DNA from: JARYGU01 sp033795365
GTDB lineage: Bacteria; Pseudomonadota; Alphaproteobacteria; Rhizobiales; Rhizobiaceae
Direction: 5' to 3'
Assembly (NCBI GenBank): GCA_033795365.1
Contig: JARYGU010000005.1
Coordinates: forward strand, 186,001-250,000
Length of the DNA: 64,000 nt
The position numbers were made by a program, and so were the translations under genes. Every line of letters begins with the position of its first letter. The first letter of the stretch is position 1. The notes beneath the pieces are model-generated. The model was given only the letters and a program-made list of their open reading frames with translations. It made no database searches and was not told the DNA's origin. Of the stretch, positions 53,522 through 62,391 are shown piece by piece.

Positions 53522-53676
53522 CGCGGGAAGCGTACTCCTGCGCAATCGCAATCCGGACACAAAGAAATCCGCCTTTGGTCGAAGGATTGAATTACCAATT
53601 TGTAACTGGTGCGGGGACATCGTCCGTCTATTCTTTCGGTCAGGGACATCGAGAAACACGACTGAAAGGAAAAGCC

Positions 53677-54624
53677 ATGCAGAAGAAGCACCTGCTCATC
53701 GGCGCAACCGCCATCAGCCTTGCCCTTACCGCCGTTTCGGCACCCTCCTTCGCCGCGGAACCGCGCAAGGCAGGTGGCCAGCGGGCCGAACGCATGATCG
53801 AACGCCTCGATACGAACAAGGATTCGAAGATTTCGCCGGACGAGTTCAAGGCGAACATATCGGCCACGTTCAAATCCTACGATGCCGACGGCAATGGCCA
53901 GGTCTCCAGGGATGAAATCAAGGCCAAACGCGAAGCATTCCGCGAGGCGCACAAGGCATGGCGCGAGGCAAGAAAGACCGAAGGCGACGCAAAGGCGCAA
54001 GCGCGTGAAAAATTGGCGGCGGCGCGTCCCGGGATGCTCCCCGGAGCCGGCCGCATGTTCGACCGGGCCGATACCGACAAGAGCGGTTCGCTGAGCGAAA
54101 GCGAGGTCGTCGCCGCAGCCGACATGATGTTCAAACGCCGTGACCACGACGGGGATGGCTTCATCAATGTGGCCGATCTGCGCGACGGCAAAGGCCGCCA
54201 GAATCGCGAACAGCGCGCCGAACGCATGCTGAAGCGCCTTGATGCCGACAACGACGGCAAGGTTTCTCAGGAAGAGCTGTTGCAGCGGGCTTCCGCGACG
54301 TTCCAGCGTCTGGACACCGACGGCAACGGCGAAGTGAACAAGGAAGAGCTGAAAGCCAAGCGCGCAGAATTCCGGGAGGCCCGGAGGGCTTTCCGCGAAA
54401 TCAAGGCGACAGGCGCCGACGTAACGGAGGCGCGCGAGAAGCTCCGTGAAAGCGGTGTCGGCATGCTGCCCGGCGCCCGCCGGTTCGACCGCACCGATGC
54501 CGACAAGAACGGTGCGATCAGCAAGACGGAAATGGAAACCGCCGCGAGCGACATGTTCAAGCGCATGGACAAGGATGGCGACGGCTTCGTCACCAAGGCC
54601 GATTTCGAAACTGCAGAAAAGTAA
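53677..54624 (+). CDS. Secreted eight-EF-hand calcium-binding protein
   Basis: A 315-residue exported protein. A signal peptide (LLIGATAISLALTAVSAPSFA) is followed by eight EF-hand loops starting at D45, D69, D132, D156, D189, D213, D274 and D298. The protein is a tandem duplication: halves repeat at 144- and 142-residue spacing, with the linker KAKR..FREA..A.RE and the motif GMLPGA in both. Loops 4 and 8 end in Asp in place of Glu. It recalls calsymin of Rhizobium etli, a secreted EF-hand protein needed in symbiosis, but the domain layout differs. A strong terminator follows. Confidence 0.88.
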   Translation: MQKKHLLIGATAISLALTAVSAPSFAAEPRKAGGQRAERMIERLDTNKDSKISPDEFKANISATFKSYDADGNGQVSRDEIKAKREAFREAHKAWREARKTEGDAKAQAREKLAAARPGMLPGAGRMFDRADTDKSGSLSESEVVAAADMMFKRRDHDGDGFINVADLRDGKGRQNREQRAERMLKRLDADNDGKVSQEELLQRASATFQRLDTDGNGEVNKEELKAKRAEFREARRAFREIKATGADVTEAREKLRESGVGMLPGARRFDRTDADKNGAISKTEMETAASDMFKRMDKDGDGFVTKADFETAEK

Positions 54625-54644
54625 AGTCTTTGCTTCAACGCACG

Positions 54645-54674
54645 CGCCCCGGAGCTACCGCTCCGGGGCGTTTT
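54645..54674 (+). terminator. Rho-independent terminator after the EF-hand gene
   Basis: A perfect 11-bp stem (CGCCCCGGAGC) with a 4-base loop and TTTT. It also lies at the end of the convergent LOG-family gene. Confidence 0.9.
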
Positions 54675-54675
54675 C

Positions 54676-55566
54676 TCACTTCACGCCCAAAGCTTGTTCG
54701 GCTTCCAGCCTGTCGTAGAACGTCACGATGATGTTCCAGGCCTCCTCGGCCGTTTCCACGAACTGCATCAGTTCGACATCGCCGGGTGCAATCGTACCGA
54801 ACTCGGCGAGCGCATCGAAATCGATGATCCTGCGCCAAAATTCCTTGCCGAAGAGAATGAGCGGCACGAGCGCCATGCGGCCCGTCTGCATCAGCGTGAC
54901 GGTCTCGAAAAGCTCGTCGAGCGTGCCGAAGCCGCCGGGGAACACCGTGACCGCCTTCGCGCGCAACAGGAAATGCATCTTGCGAATGGCGAAATAGTGG
55001 AAATTGAAGCTGAGCTCCGGCGTCACATAGGCATTCGGAGCCTGCTCGTGCGGCAGCACGATGTTGAGACCGATGGAAGGCGCTCCCACTTCGGCCGCGC
55101 CGCGATTTCCGGCTTCCATCACCCCTGGGCCACCGCCGGTCACGACGACATATTCCTTGTAGCCGAGCTCCGCCGAGCGGGCCGAGCACAGACGCGCAAA
55201 CTTGCGCGCTTCCTCGTAGTAGACGGAGGCCGCCTCGAGATTGGCGCGCTGGACCTCGTTGCGGGCTGCCCAGGCCTCTCCGCCCGGGGGCGGAATGCGT
55301 GCACCTCCGAACATGACGACCGTCGATGTGATGCCCTGCTCCGCAAGCATCATCTCGACCTTCATCAATTCGAGCTGGAGGCGGACGGGACGCAACTCCT
55401 CGCGGCAAAGAAAGTCGTCGTCCACATAAGCGAGACGATAGGCCGGCGACATCGATTGCGGCGTTTGCGGAACGACCGCGGCGCGGTGCTTGTCATGAGC
55501 GCTGTCTGCCAGGGGATCCCAGACGCCGTCCTTGCGGCGGAGGTTCTTCTTTTTCAGTTTCGTCAT
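54676..55566 (-). CDS. LOG family protein (TIGR00730)
   Basis: A 296-residue Rossmann-fold protein of the LOG / lysine-decarboxylase-like family, whose studied members release cytokinin base from riboside monophosphates or hydrolyse other nucleoside monophosphates. The signature GGGPGVMEAGNRGA is near residue 125 and PGGFGTLDELFE near residue 195. It is the long form with an extra N-terminal region (residues 1-70). The ATG at 55566 has GGAATTGGAA upstream. In a plant-associated bacterium cytokinin is possible, but nucleotide salvage is as likely. Confidence 0.88.
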   Translation of the reverse strand: MTKLKKKNLRRKDGVWDPLADSAHDKHRAAVVPQTPQSMSPAYRLAYVDDDFLCREELRPVRLQLELMKVEMMLAEQGITSTVVMFGGARIPPPGGEAWAARNEVQRANLEAASVYYEEARKFARLCSARSAELGYKEYVVVTGGGPGVMEAGNRGAAEVGAPSIGLNIVLPHEQAPNAYVTPELSFNFHYFAIRKMHFLLRAKAVTVFPGGFGTLDELFETVTLMQTGRMALVPLILFGKEFWRRIIDFDALAEFGTIAPGDVELMQFVETAEEAWNIIVTFYDRLEAEQALGVK

Positions 55567-55802
55567 TTCCAATTCCTGTTTGCCGCCGCGCGGGCAAGCA
55601 CGGCAGCCAAATTCCATCTCATCCGCTCGACCGGGTGCCGTTCGAGATCATCACTTTCGACAGGGCGCCCGCACGACGGTATATGCCGGAAAGGGACTTC
55701 AACTTTCCAGGCTCATGCTCTAGAGCAAAGTGCACATAATTGGAAATCGACATCTCCGGTATCCCGACCACTAGAATAATCGTCGAAGTTTAAGGAAATC
55801 CG

Positions 55803-56660
55803 ATGAACAGCACCGATATCGCTTCTCTTTCCGCTACGATCGATCGCGCGTTCGAAGAGCGGGATACGATAACGACCGCGACACGCGGTGAGTTCCGTGA
55901 GGCGGTAGAGGCCGCATTGAATCTGCTCGACAGCGGAAAGGCGCGCGTGGCGACGCGCGGCGACGATGGTGCCTGGACTGTTCATCAATGGCTGAAGAAG
56001 GCGGTGCTCCTCTCCTTCCGGCTGAATCCGATGGAAGTCGTCAAGGGTGGCCCCGGCGAATCCGTCTGGTGGGACAAGGTTCCTTCCAAGTTCGACGGCT
56101 GGAGCGTCAACGAGTTCGAGAAGGCCGGCTTCCGCGCCGTTCCCAACTGCGTCGTGCGCCGTTCTGCCTTCATCGCGCCGAATGCCATTCTCATGCCATC
56201 CTTTGTCAATCTCGGGGCCTATGTCGGAGAAGGTACGATGGTCGACACCTGGGCGACGGTCGGCTCCTGCGCCCAGATCGGCAAACACGTGCATCTTTCC
56301 GGAGGCGTCGGCATCGGCGGCGTGCTGGAGCCGATGCAGGCCGGTCCGACGATCATCGAGGACAATTGCTTCATCGGCGCCCGCTCCGAGGTAGTCGAAG
56401 GATGCATCGTTCGCGAAGGCTCCGTCCTCGGCATGGGCGTCTTCATCGGAAAGTCCACCAAGATCGTCGATCGTGCCACCGGCGAGATCACCTATGGCGA
56501 AGTGCCCCCCTATTCGGTCGTCGTCGCCGGCTCCCTGCCGTCGGGCAACACCATGGGCAACGGGCAGCCGGCGCCGAACCTCTATTGCGCCGTGATCGTG
56601 AAGCGCGTCGATGAAAAGACCCGCTCGAAGACCGGCATCAACGAATTGCTGCGAGACTGA
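55803..56660 (+). CDS. dapD: Tetrahydrodipicolinate N-succinyltransferase
   Basis: Trimeric acyltransferase of the succinylase branch of lysine and DAP synthesis, 285 residues. A helical N-terminal domain is followed by a left-handed beta-helix of hexapeptide repeats (about residues 105-230; for example YVGEGTMVDTWATVGS and GVGIGGVLEP). The active-site region RRSAFIAPNAILMPSFVN is present. AAGGAAATCCG precedes the ATG. dapE follows 1.35 kb later on the same strand. Confidence 0.96.
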   Translation: MNSTDIASLSATIDRAFEERDTITTATRGEFREAVEAALNLLDSGKARVATRGDDGAWTVHQWLKKAVLLSFRLNPMEVVKGGPGESVWWDKVPSKFDGWSVNEFEKAGFRAVPNCVVRRSAFIAPNAILMPSFVNLGAYVGEGTMVDTWATVGSCAQIGKHVHLSGGVGIGGVLEPMQAGPTIIEDNCFIGARSEVVEGCIVREGSVLGMGVFIGKSTKIVDRATGEITYGEVPPYSVVVAGSLPSGNTMGNGQPAPNLYCAVIVKRVDEKTRSKTGINELLRD

Positions 56661-56661
56661 G

Positions 56662-57045
56662 ATGGCGACCGGAGAACAGGCATCGGGCATGTCGTGGCTG
56701 TTCTTCGGCTGGTCCGGACGCCTCAGCCGGGTTCCCTATGCGCTCGGCTGGGCGTTCTGGGTGGTACTGCTTTCAGCCTTCGTCGCCCGCGTCACGGTTA
56801 TCGACCGGGACGACCCGACTTTCCTCGTCTGGTCGGTGTTGTTCTTTGCGATTGCGATCGTCGCTACAGTGTCGTCGGTCATGCTGACGATCAAGCGTTT
56901 GCACGACATGAACCTGCCGTCCCCCGTCGTGCTTCTTCTCTTCGTTCCCGCCATCTCGATTTTTGCGCTGATCGCGTTCATGGTCTGGCCGGGCACGCCG
57001 GGGCCGAATGTGCACGGCGCTCTTCCGGACAGGCGAAAGGACTGA
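56662..57045 (+). CDS. DUF805 family membrane protein
   Basis: A 127-residue protein with the DUF805 layout: WLFFGWSGRLSRVPYALGW at the start, four membrane helices, and the conserved TIKRLHDMNLP loop between helices three and four; the C-terminus GPNVHG matches the usual GPN-G ending. The function of the family is unknown. It starts one base after the dapD stop, so it is probably co-transcribed with it. Confidence 0.9.
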   Translation: MATGEQASGMSWLFFGWSGRLSRVPYALGWAFWVVLLSAFVARVTVIDRDDPTFLVWSVLFFAIAIVATVSSVMLTIKRLHDMNLPSPVVLLLFVPAISIFALIAFMVWPGTPGPNVHGALPDRRKD

Positions 57046-57156
57046 TTTTCCTTTATTGCCAACGGGCTGTATCCAAAGCTTTTGCAGTTCCATGCGGAAC
57101 CGATGCGCCGTCCCCGCGTTTCCGGTGACCCCGTTTGCGCGAAAGGGAAGACTTGA

Positions 57157-57903
57157 ATGCCTTTTGACATCTGGTCCTTCGACTTTCTCGCTTTCGTTCT
57201 CATCGGCTTTCTTGCACAAATCATCGACGGCGCACTGGGCATGGCGTTCGGCGTACTCACGACGACCAGTCTCCTCGCTCTCGGCGTGCCGCCGGCAACG
57301 GCAAGCGCCATGACGCATGTGACGGAAGTCTTCACGACGGCGGCTTCCGGCATCTCCCATGCCTATCATCGCAATGTGAACTGGTCGCTGGTTGCGCGCC
57401 TTGCGCCCGCCGGCATGATCGGCGGCGCAATTGGCGCCTATCTGCTGAGCAGCATCGACGGCGAACGGATCGAGCCGTTCGTATCCGCATATCTGATCGC
57501 CATCGGCCTCTATATTCTCTTCAAGGCCTTCCAGCCCCTCTGGCCGCGCGATGTCCGCGACTGGATCGTTCCGTTCGTCGGCGTCGGCGGCGGCATGCTC
57601 GATGCGGCCGGCGGCGGCGGCTGGGGGCCGATCGTGACCACCTCGCTTGTCGGCCGCGGCCACGATCCGAAGAAAGTGATCGGGTCCACGAACCTCACGG
57701 AATTCGTTGTCACGCTCACCATCTCGTTGACCTTCGTGCTGACCCTCGGATGGTCGGATCTCGGGGCTGCCATCGGGCTCATCGTCGGCGGCATTCTGGC
57801 AGCGCCGCTTGGTGCGATCGTGGTGAAGAGGGTGCCTGTGCGGCCGCTGATGATCGCCGTTTCGATTATCATCATCGCGACGTCGGCAGCCAGGTTCCTG
57901 TGA
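57157..57903 (+). CDS. TauE/SafE family sulfite exporter-like permease
   Basis: A 248-residue protein with eight predicted membrane helices. Two half-repeats carry the family motifs QIIDGALGMAFGVLTTTSLLALGVPP near residue 17 and GGGMLDAAGGGGWGPIVTTSL near residue 145. Members export or import sulfite, sulfoacetate or other organosulfur anions; the substrate here cannot be told. AAGGGAAGAC precedes the ATG. It sits between dapD and dapE without a visible link to lysine synthesis. Confidence 0.9.
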   Translation: MPFDIWSFDFLAFVLIGFLAQIIDGALGMAFGVLTTTSLLALGVPPATASAMTHVTEVFTTAASGISHAYHRNVNWSLVARLAPAGMIGGAIGAYLLSSIDGERIEPFVSAYLIAIGLYILFKAFQPLWPRDVRDWIVPFVGVGGGMLDAAGGGGWGPIVTTSLVGRGHDPKKVIGSTNLTEFVVTLTISLTFVLTLGWSDLGAAIGLIVGGILAAPLGAIVVKRVPVRPLMIAVSIIIIATSAARFL

Positions 57904-58011
57904 ACGGGGCCTGCCGCGAAGACCGTCAAGCATCGTGACAGCACCGTTCGGATCAGGTAGACCTCAACGACAGCAACCGACGACCGGCTTTCCCGGTCAA
58001 GCCATGACAGC

Positions 58012-59208
58012 ATGATGTATCCGACCGACCCGATCAGCAATCTCGCAACGCTCATCAAATGCCCATCCGTCACGCCGGCAGAAGGCGGGGCGCTCTCGGC
58101 TCTGGAAGCCATGCTGTCCCCGCTCGGTTTCAAGGTCGAAAGGGTGGTGGCAAGCGAAGCCGGTACGCCGGATATCGAGAACCTCTATGCGCGTCTCGGC
58201 AGCAGCGGTCCGCACCTGATGTTTGCCGGCCATACCGATGTCGTGCCGGTCGGCGATGACGGCGCCTGGTCGCATGGCCCCTTCTCCGCCGATATCTCCG
58301 GAGGAGAGATGTTCGGACGCGGCGCAGTCGACATGAAAGGCGGCATCGCCTGCTTCGTCGCTGCCGTTGCGCGGCATATCGAAAAGCATGGCGCGCCGAA
58401 GGGCTCGATTTCCTTCCTGATAACCGGCGACGAGGAAGGGCCGGCCGTAAACGGTACCGTGAAGCTCCTGCAATGGGCGGCCGCCAGAGGCGAGCATTGG
58501 GATGCATGCCTAGTCGGCGAGCCGACCAATCCGGAAACACTCGGCGACATGATCAAGATCGGTCGCCGCGGTTCGGTCTCCGGCACGATCACCGTTCTCG
58601 GCGTGCAGGGCCACGCCGCCTACCCGCATCTCGCCGACAACCCCGTCCGCAGCGTCATCGAGCTTGCGGATTCGCTGATGTACCCCCCGTTCGATGGAGG
58701 CACCGCGGACTTCCAGCCCTCCAATCTGGAGGTCACGTCGATCGATGTCGGCAACCGCGCTGTCAATGTCATTCCCGCCAAGGCCACGGCCAGCTTCAAC
58801 ATCCGCTTCAACGATAGCTGGACGGCGCAAACCGTCATGACCGAGATCGAAAGGAGACTCGATGAAGCGGCGCGGCGAGAGAAGCTGCGGCCCGGACGAG
58901 AACCCGTTCGTTACGAGATAAAGTGGGCGGAGCGGCCGAGCCACGTGTTTCTCACCCGCGACGAGCGGCTCGTCGCATCGCTTTCGCAATCCGTGAGCGC
59001 GATAACCGGAAGAGAGCCTGTTCTTTCAACGACCGGCGGCACCTCCGATGCCCGTTTCATCAAGGATTATTGCCCGGTCGTGGAATTCGGCCTCGTCGGC
59101 AAGACGATGCACATGGTCGACGAGAGGGTGGCGGTCGCGGATCTCGCAACGCTGACCGCCATCTACGAAGACTTCCTGACGCGCTGGTTCGGCGATGCCG
59201 GGACTTGA
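58012..59208 (+). CDS. dapE: Succinyl-diaminopimelate desuccinylase
   Basis: Zinc peptidase-family M20 enzyme of DAP synthesis, 398 residues. It removes succinate from N-succinyl-LL-DAP. Metal-site motifs are AGHTDVVPVGD near residue 65, GRGAVDMKGG near residue 103, TGDEEGPA near residue 139 with the catalytic glutamate, and the final HMVDERV histidine. GQARFIKD-like text SDARFIKDY is near residue 347. The second ATG three bases on is an equal start. Its end overlaps the next gene by 14 bases. Confidence 0.95.
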   Translation: MMYPTDPISNLATLIKCPSVTPAEGGALSALEAMLSPLGFKVERVVASEAGTPDIENLYARLGSSGPHLMFAGHTDVVPVGDDGAWSHGPFSADISGGEMFGRGAVDMKGGIACFVAAVARHIEKHGAPKGSISFLITGDEEGPAVNGTVKLLQWAAARGEHWDACLVGEPTNPETLGDMIKIGRRGSVSGTITVLGVQGHAAYPHLADNPVRSVIELADSLMYPPFDGGTADFQPSNLEVTSIDVGNRAVNVIPAKATASFNIRFNDSWTAQTVMTEIERRLDEAARREKLRPGREPVRYEIKWAERPSHVFLTRDERLVASLSQSVSAITGREPVLSTTGGTSDARFIKDYCPVVEFGLVGKTMHMVDERVAVADLATLTAIYEDFLTRWFGDAGT

Positions 59209-59791
59209 CGAGATTCTTTTCTACCAGAACGGGATCTGGCTGCTGCTGCGACAGAAGCAGGAAGGTTTCGGCTGGCTCGATCTGACGGTCCGCGGCTTGA
59301 TGCGCTCGTTCTGGGCTTTCGCCTGGTGCCTGCCCGCCTTCGCCGTCATCTGGGCGTCCTGGCGGCTCTATTATCTCGGGAACATGCCGGAAGGGACATC
59401 GGCCGGACCGGGTTTCTTCGTCAAGATGCTGGCGGTCGATGTGGTAAGCTGGCTGTTGCCGATGGTGCTGGCGACCGCGCTGGCCAAGCCGCTCGGCTAC
59501 GGACGCTATCTCGTGACGGTGATCATCGCCAGCAACTGGATCTCGGTGCCGTTCGCCTACGCAGCGGCAATTCCCTTCGCGCTTGCCCTGGTCTTGCCGG
59601 CAGCCGGCTCCTTCGCAGGGCTTCTGCTCTACGCCGTCTTCGGCGCAAGCGTCGTGCTGCAATACAGATTGCTGTGGATGTGTACCGGCAAGCAGACCCT
59701 TCTCGCCTCCGCGCTGACGGCACTGTTCATTCTGCCGCCGCTGCTTGTCGGCCAGGGATTGCAACGATTCTTCGGCACTCTGCCGGTTTGA
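59195..59791 (+). CDS. Membrane protein of unknown function overlapping dapE
   Basis: A 198-residue protein that I do not recognise. An amphipathic N-terminus (LDEILFYQNGIWLLLRQKQEGF) leads to five or so hydrophobic helices (FWAFAWCLPAFAVIWASW, VDVVSWLLPMVLATAL, VPFAYAAAIPFALALVLP and others). The 14-base overlap with dapE suggests co-translation. It may be conserved among rhizobia behind dapE, but I cannot check that. It is convergent with truA, with 34 bases between stops. Confidence 0.75.
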   Translation: MPGLDEILFYQNGIWLLLRQKQEGFGWLDLTVRGLMRSFWAFAWCLPAFAVIWASWRLYYLGNMPEGTSAGPGFFVKMLAVDVVSWLLPMVLATALAKPLGYGRYLVTVIIASNWISVPFAYAAAIPFALALVLPAAGSFAGLLLYAVFGASVVLQYRLLWMCTGKQTLLASALTALFILPPLLVGQGLQRFFGTLPV

Positions 59792-59825
59792 TATCAGCGC
59801 TCCTCCGATTCGAGGCGCGGCAGGA

Positions 59826-60566
59826 TCAGTAATCCACCTGCATGAAATAGAGCCCTTCCGGCGGAGCGACGGGTCCGCAGGCCTTGCGGTCGCGCGCTTC
59901 GAGGGCCGCCCGCACGTCTTCGACGCTCCACTTACCCTCACCCGCGAGCTTCAGGGTGCCTGCGAAGGAGCGTATCTGATTATGAAGGAAGCTCTGTGCC
60001 GTTGCGCGGATCTCGATCAGCTCTCCCGACCGTGTGACGTCCAGCCGATCGATCGTGCGCACCGGACTGTTCGCCTGGCAATGGGCGGAGCGGAAGGTGG
60101 TGAAATCATGCTTGCCGACAAGAACCTGCGCGGCGGCCTGCATGATCTCGTGGTCCAGCGGCTTTGCAACGAACCAGGCCCGCTTGGCCTCCAATGCCAG
60201 AGGCGCCCGGCGCGAGATGATGCGATAGAGATAATGCCTGCGCAGGGCAGAGAAGCGGGCATCAAAATCCTCGGCCACCAAGACCGCATCGAGGATCGCG
60301 ATCCGCTCGCCCGCCTGCGCCAGGTGAGCGTTCAGCGCGTTTCGCAGCGTATGATCCGCCCAGCGGCGGGAAAGATCGACATGCGCGACCTGTCCCATGG
60401 CATGGACGCCGGAATCCGTCCGCCCCGCGCCCCGGATCGAGACGGTCTCTCCGGTCAAAGACCGGACCGCAGCCTCCACGGCTCCCTGGACGGAAGGACC
60501 GTTTTCCTGGCGCTGCCAGCCGACATAGGGTGTTCCATCATATTCGATCGTGAGGCGATAGCGCAT
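59826..60566 (-). CDS. truA: tRNA pseudouridine(38-40) synthase
   Basis: Modifies uridines 38-40 in the anticodon arm of tRNAs. The 246-residue protein has the start YRLTIEYDGTPYVGWQRQ, the catalytic aspartate in GRTDSGVHAMGQ near residue 52, and the later motifs RHYLYRI and MVRS-region equivalent FLHNQIRSFAGTL. The ATG overlaps the fmt stop by one base, so it is coupled to fmt. Last gene of def-fmt-truA. Confidence 0.96.
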   Translation of the reverse strand: MRYRLTIEYDGTPYVGWQRQENGPSVQGAVEAAVRSLTGETVSIRGAGRTDSGVHAMGQVAHVDLSRRWADHTLRNALNAHLAQAGERIAILDAVLVAEDFDARFSALRRHYLYRIISRRAPLALEAKRAWFVAKPLDHEIMQAAAQVLVGKHDFTTFRSAHCQANSPVRTIDRLDVTRSGELIEIRATAQSFLHNQIRSFAGTLKLAGEGKWSVEDVRAALEARDRKACGPVAPPEGLYFMQVDY

Positions 60567-61510
60567 CAGTCGACAACCGTACCGGCGGCGACAGGCGTTC
60601 CGCGCAGGAAATCCGCCGCCCCAAGCGGCTTTCCGCCTGCTTTCTGAAGCCGGACAAGCCGGACGGCACCCTCGCCGCATGAGACGACGAGGCCATCGGA
60701 GGAAAGAACCGTGCCAGGCGCACCGTCTTCGTCTCCCTTCGCCTGCTCGCAGGCAAGCACCTTGATACGCTCCCTGCGGCCGGCGAGCGTAAGCTCGAAC
60801 CAGGCCCCCGGGAAGGGGGCGAGGGCACGGATGTGATTGTGCACCTCTCGTGCCGGCCTTGCGAAATCGATATGCGTCTCGCTCTTATCGATCTTGGAGG
60901 CATAGACGGCGTCCTCGGCAGGCTGGGGCTCTAGCGGCAAATCGCCGGCCTCGAGGCGTTTCACGGCCTGCGCCATCAGGCGGCCGCCTGTCTCCATCAG
61001 CACGTCATGGAGTTCGCCACCCGTCATGTTCTCGCCGATCGGGACCCGTGCGGTAAGCGCCACCGGGCCGGTGTCGAGCCCGCGATCCATCTTCATCACC
61101 ATCATTCCGGTTTCGCTGTCGCCGGCCATGATGGCGCGCTGGATGGGTGCGGCCCCGCGCCAGCGCGGCAGAAGCGATGCGTGACCGTTGTAACAGCCGA
61201 GGCGCGTGCCCGTCAGGATCGCTTCGGGAAGCAGGAGACCGTAGGCGACCACCACGGCCACGTCGGCGTCAAGCGCCCGAAAGGCTGCCCGATCTTCCTC
61301 CGCCTTGAAATTCGGCGGCGTAAAAACCGGAATGCCGAGGCGGTCGGCCGCCTGGTGAACGGGCGATTTCTGCAGCTCGAGGCCGCGCCGTCCTCCCGGA
61401 CGCGGCGGCTGGGAATAGACCGCCACGATCTCGTGGCCGTCTTCGCTCAGTGCCATCAGCGTCGGGACGGAAAATTCCGGCGTGCCCATGAAGATGATGC
61501 GAAGTGGCAT
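60566..61510 (-). CDS. fmt: Methionyl-tRNA formyltransferase
   Basis: Formylates initiator Met-tRNA. The 314-residue protein has RIIFMGTPEFSVPTL at the start, the folate and catalytic region YNGHASLLPRWRGAAPIQRAI near residue 107, and DTGPV near residue 145, followed by the C-terminal tRNA-binding domain. It is followed by truA with a one-base overlap. It lies 206 bases after def; the gap contains a repeat element. Confidence 0.97.
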   Translation of the reverse strand: MPLRIIFMGTPEFSVPTLMALSEDGHEIVAVYSQPPRPGGRRGLELQKSPVHQAADRLGIPVFTPPNFKAEEDRAAFRALDADVAVVVAYGLLLPEAILTGTRLGCYNGHASLLPRWRGAAPIQRAIMAGDSETGMMVMKMDRGLDTGPVALTARVPIGENMTGGELHDVLMETGGRLMAQAVKRLEAGDLPLEPQPAEDAVYASKIDKSETHIDFARPAREVHNHIRALAPFPGAWFELTLAGRRERIKVLACEQAKGDEDGAPGTVLSSDGLVVSCGEGAVRLVRLQKAGGKPLGAADFLRGTPVAAGTVVD

Positions 61511-61526
61511 GCGGCCGGCTCCCGTC

Positions 61527-61634
61527 GTGCTGGAGCGTTTCCGTTTTTCTCCGAGTCACGAAAACGCTCTATCTCTTTATCCTATGCAATTGTGGACGGA
61601 AAACCGCTGCGCACTTTTCCTGGAATTGATCTAG
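61527..61634. repeat. Rhizobial intergenic repeat between def and fmt
   Basis: A mosaic stretch with GGAGCGTTTCCG and CGAAAACGCTC arms, then GGAAAACCGCTGCGCACTTTT and the end CCTGGAATTGATCTAG. I recall this arrangement as one of the most frequent intergenic repeats of Sinorhizobium and Rhizobium genomes. Its 19-base core AAAACCGCTGCGCACTTTT (61600-61618) is almost the same as the core of the hairpin at 40259. It lies inside the def-fmt-truA run. Confidence 0.65.
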
Positions 61635-61716
61635 GGTCAGCCCTCTTCAACGGAATTGCGCGCTTCAAATCAAGCCCTTGAAGCCCGCTTGATGCACATC
61701 GCGCTACAAAGACCGT

Positions 61717-62241
61717 TCAAAGCGCCTTGGTAGCGCGCAGCTTTGCCGCCTTGGTGAATTTCCTGATCACCATCTCACGCTTGAGCTTCGAGATATAATC
61801 GATGAAAAGAACGCCGTTCAGATGGTCTATCTCATGCTGAAGACAGGTCGCCAGCAACCCGTCGGCCTTGATCGTCTGCTGTTTGCCGTCGCGATCGACA
61901 TACCGCACCTCGATCTCGGCCGGCCGTTCGACCTCTGCATAATAGTCGGGTATCGACAGGCAGCCCTCCTCGTAAACCGAGCGAGCCTCGGAGGAGGAGA
62001 CTATTTCCGGATTGATGAAAACCAGCGGCTGCTTTCCCTCTTCTTCCTTCGAAACGTCGAGAACCAGCATCCGGCGGGGTACGCCGATCTGGATTGCGGC
62101 AAGCCCGATGCCCGGCGCATCATACATCGTTTCGAGCATGTCGTCTGCGAGCTTGCGCACATCGTCGTTGACGGCTTCGATCGGCGAGGAAACCTGACGC
62201 AACAGGGGATCGGGAAGGATTATCAGCGGCTTGATCGTCAT
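61717..62241 (-). CDS. def: Peptide deformylase
   Basis: Removes the formyl group from new proteins, the counterpart of fmt. The 174-residue metalloenzyme has all three motifs: GIGLAAIQIG near residue 45, EGCLSIPD near residue 92 with the metal cysteine, and QHEIDHLNG near residue 134 with both histidines and the catalytic glutamate. In motif 1 isoleucine replaces the common asparagine (AAIQ for AANQ), seen also in relatives. First gene of def-fmt-truA. Confidence 0.97.
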   Translation of the reverse strand: MTIKPLIILPDPLLRQVSSPIEAVNDDVRKLADDMLETMYDAPGIGLAAIQIGVPRRMLVLDVSKEEEGKQPLVFINPEIVSSSEARSVYEEGCLSIPDYYAEVERPAEIEVRYVDRDGKQQTIKADGLLATCLQHEIDHLNGVLFIDYISKLKREMVIRKFTKAAKLRATKAL

Positions 62242-62391
62242 ATGCCTCCCTTACCGCTTTGCACGGCGGCTTTCAATTGTCTTGTGTCCCCGAGACCCAC
62301 GCGCCGGCCGGACAATGAAGGTCATAAACTATCTCGCAATCTGTTCACGTTATGATCTTCTTTTCGGCGGAAAGAATGCTATGGTCTCTTC

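Noticed and set aside
54676..55566. Lysine decarboxylase
   Set aside because: Older annotations give this name to LOG-family proteins, but the PGGxGTxxE motif marks a nucleotide phosphoribohydrolase-type fold without the PLP site.
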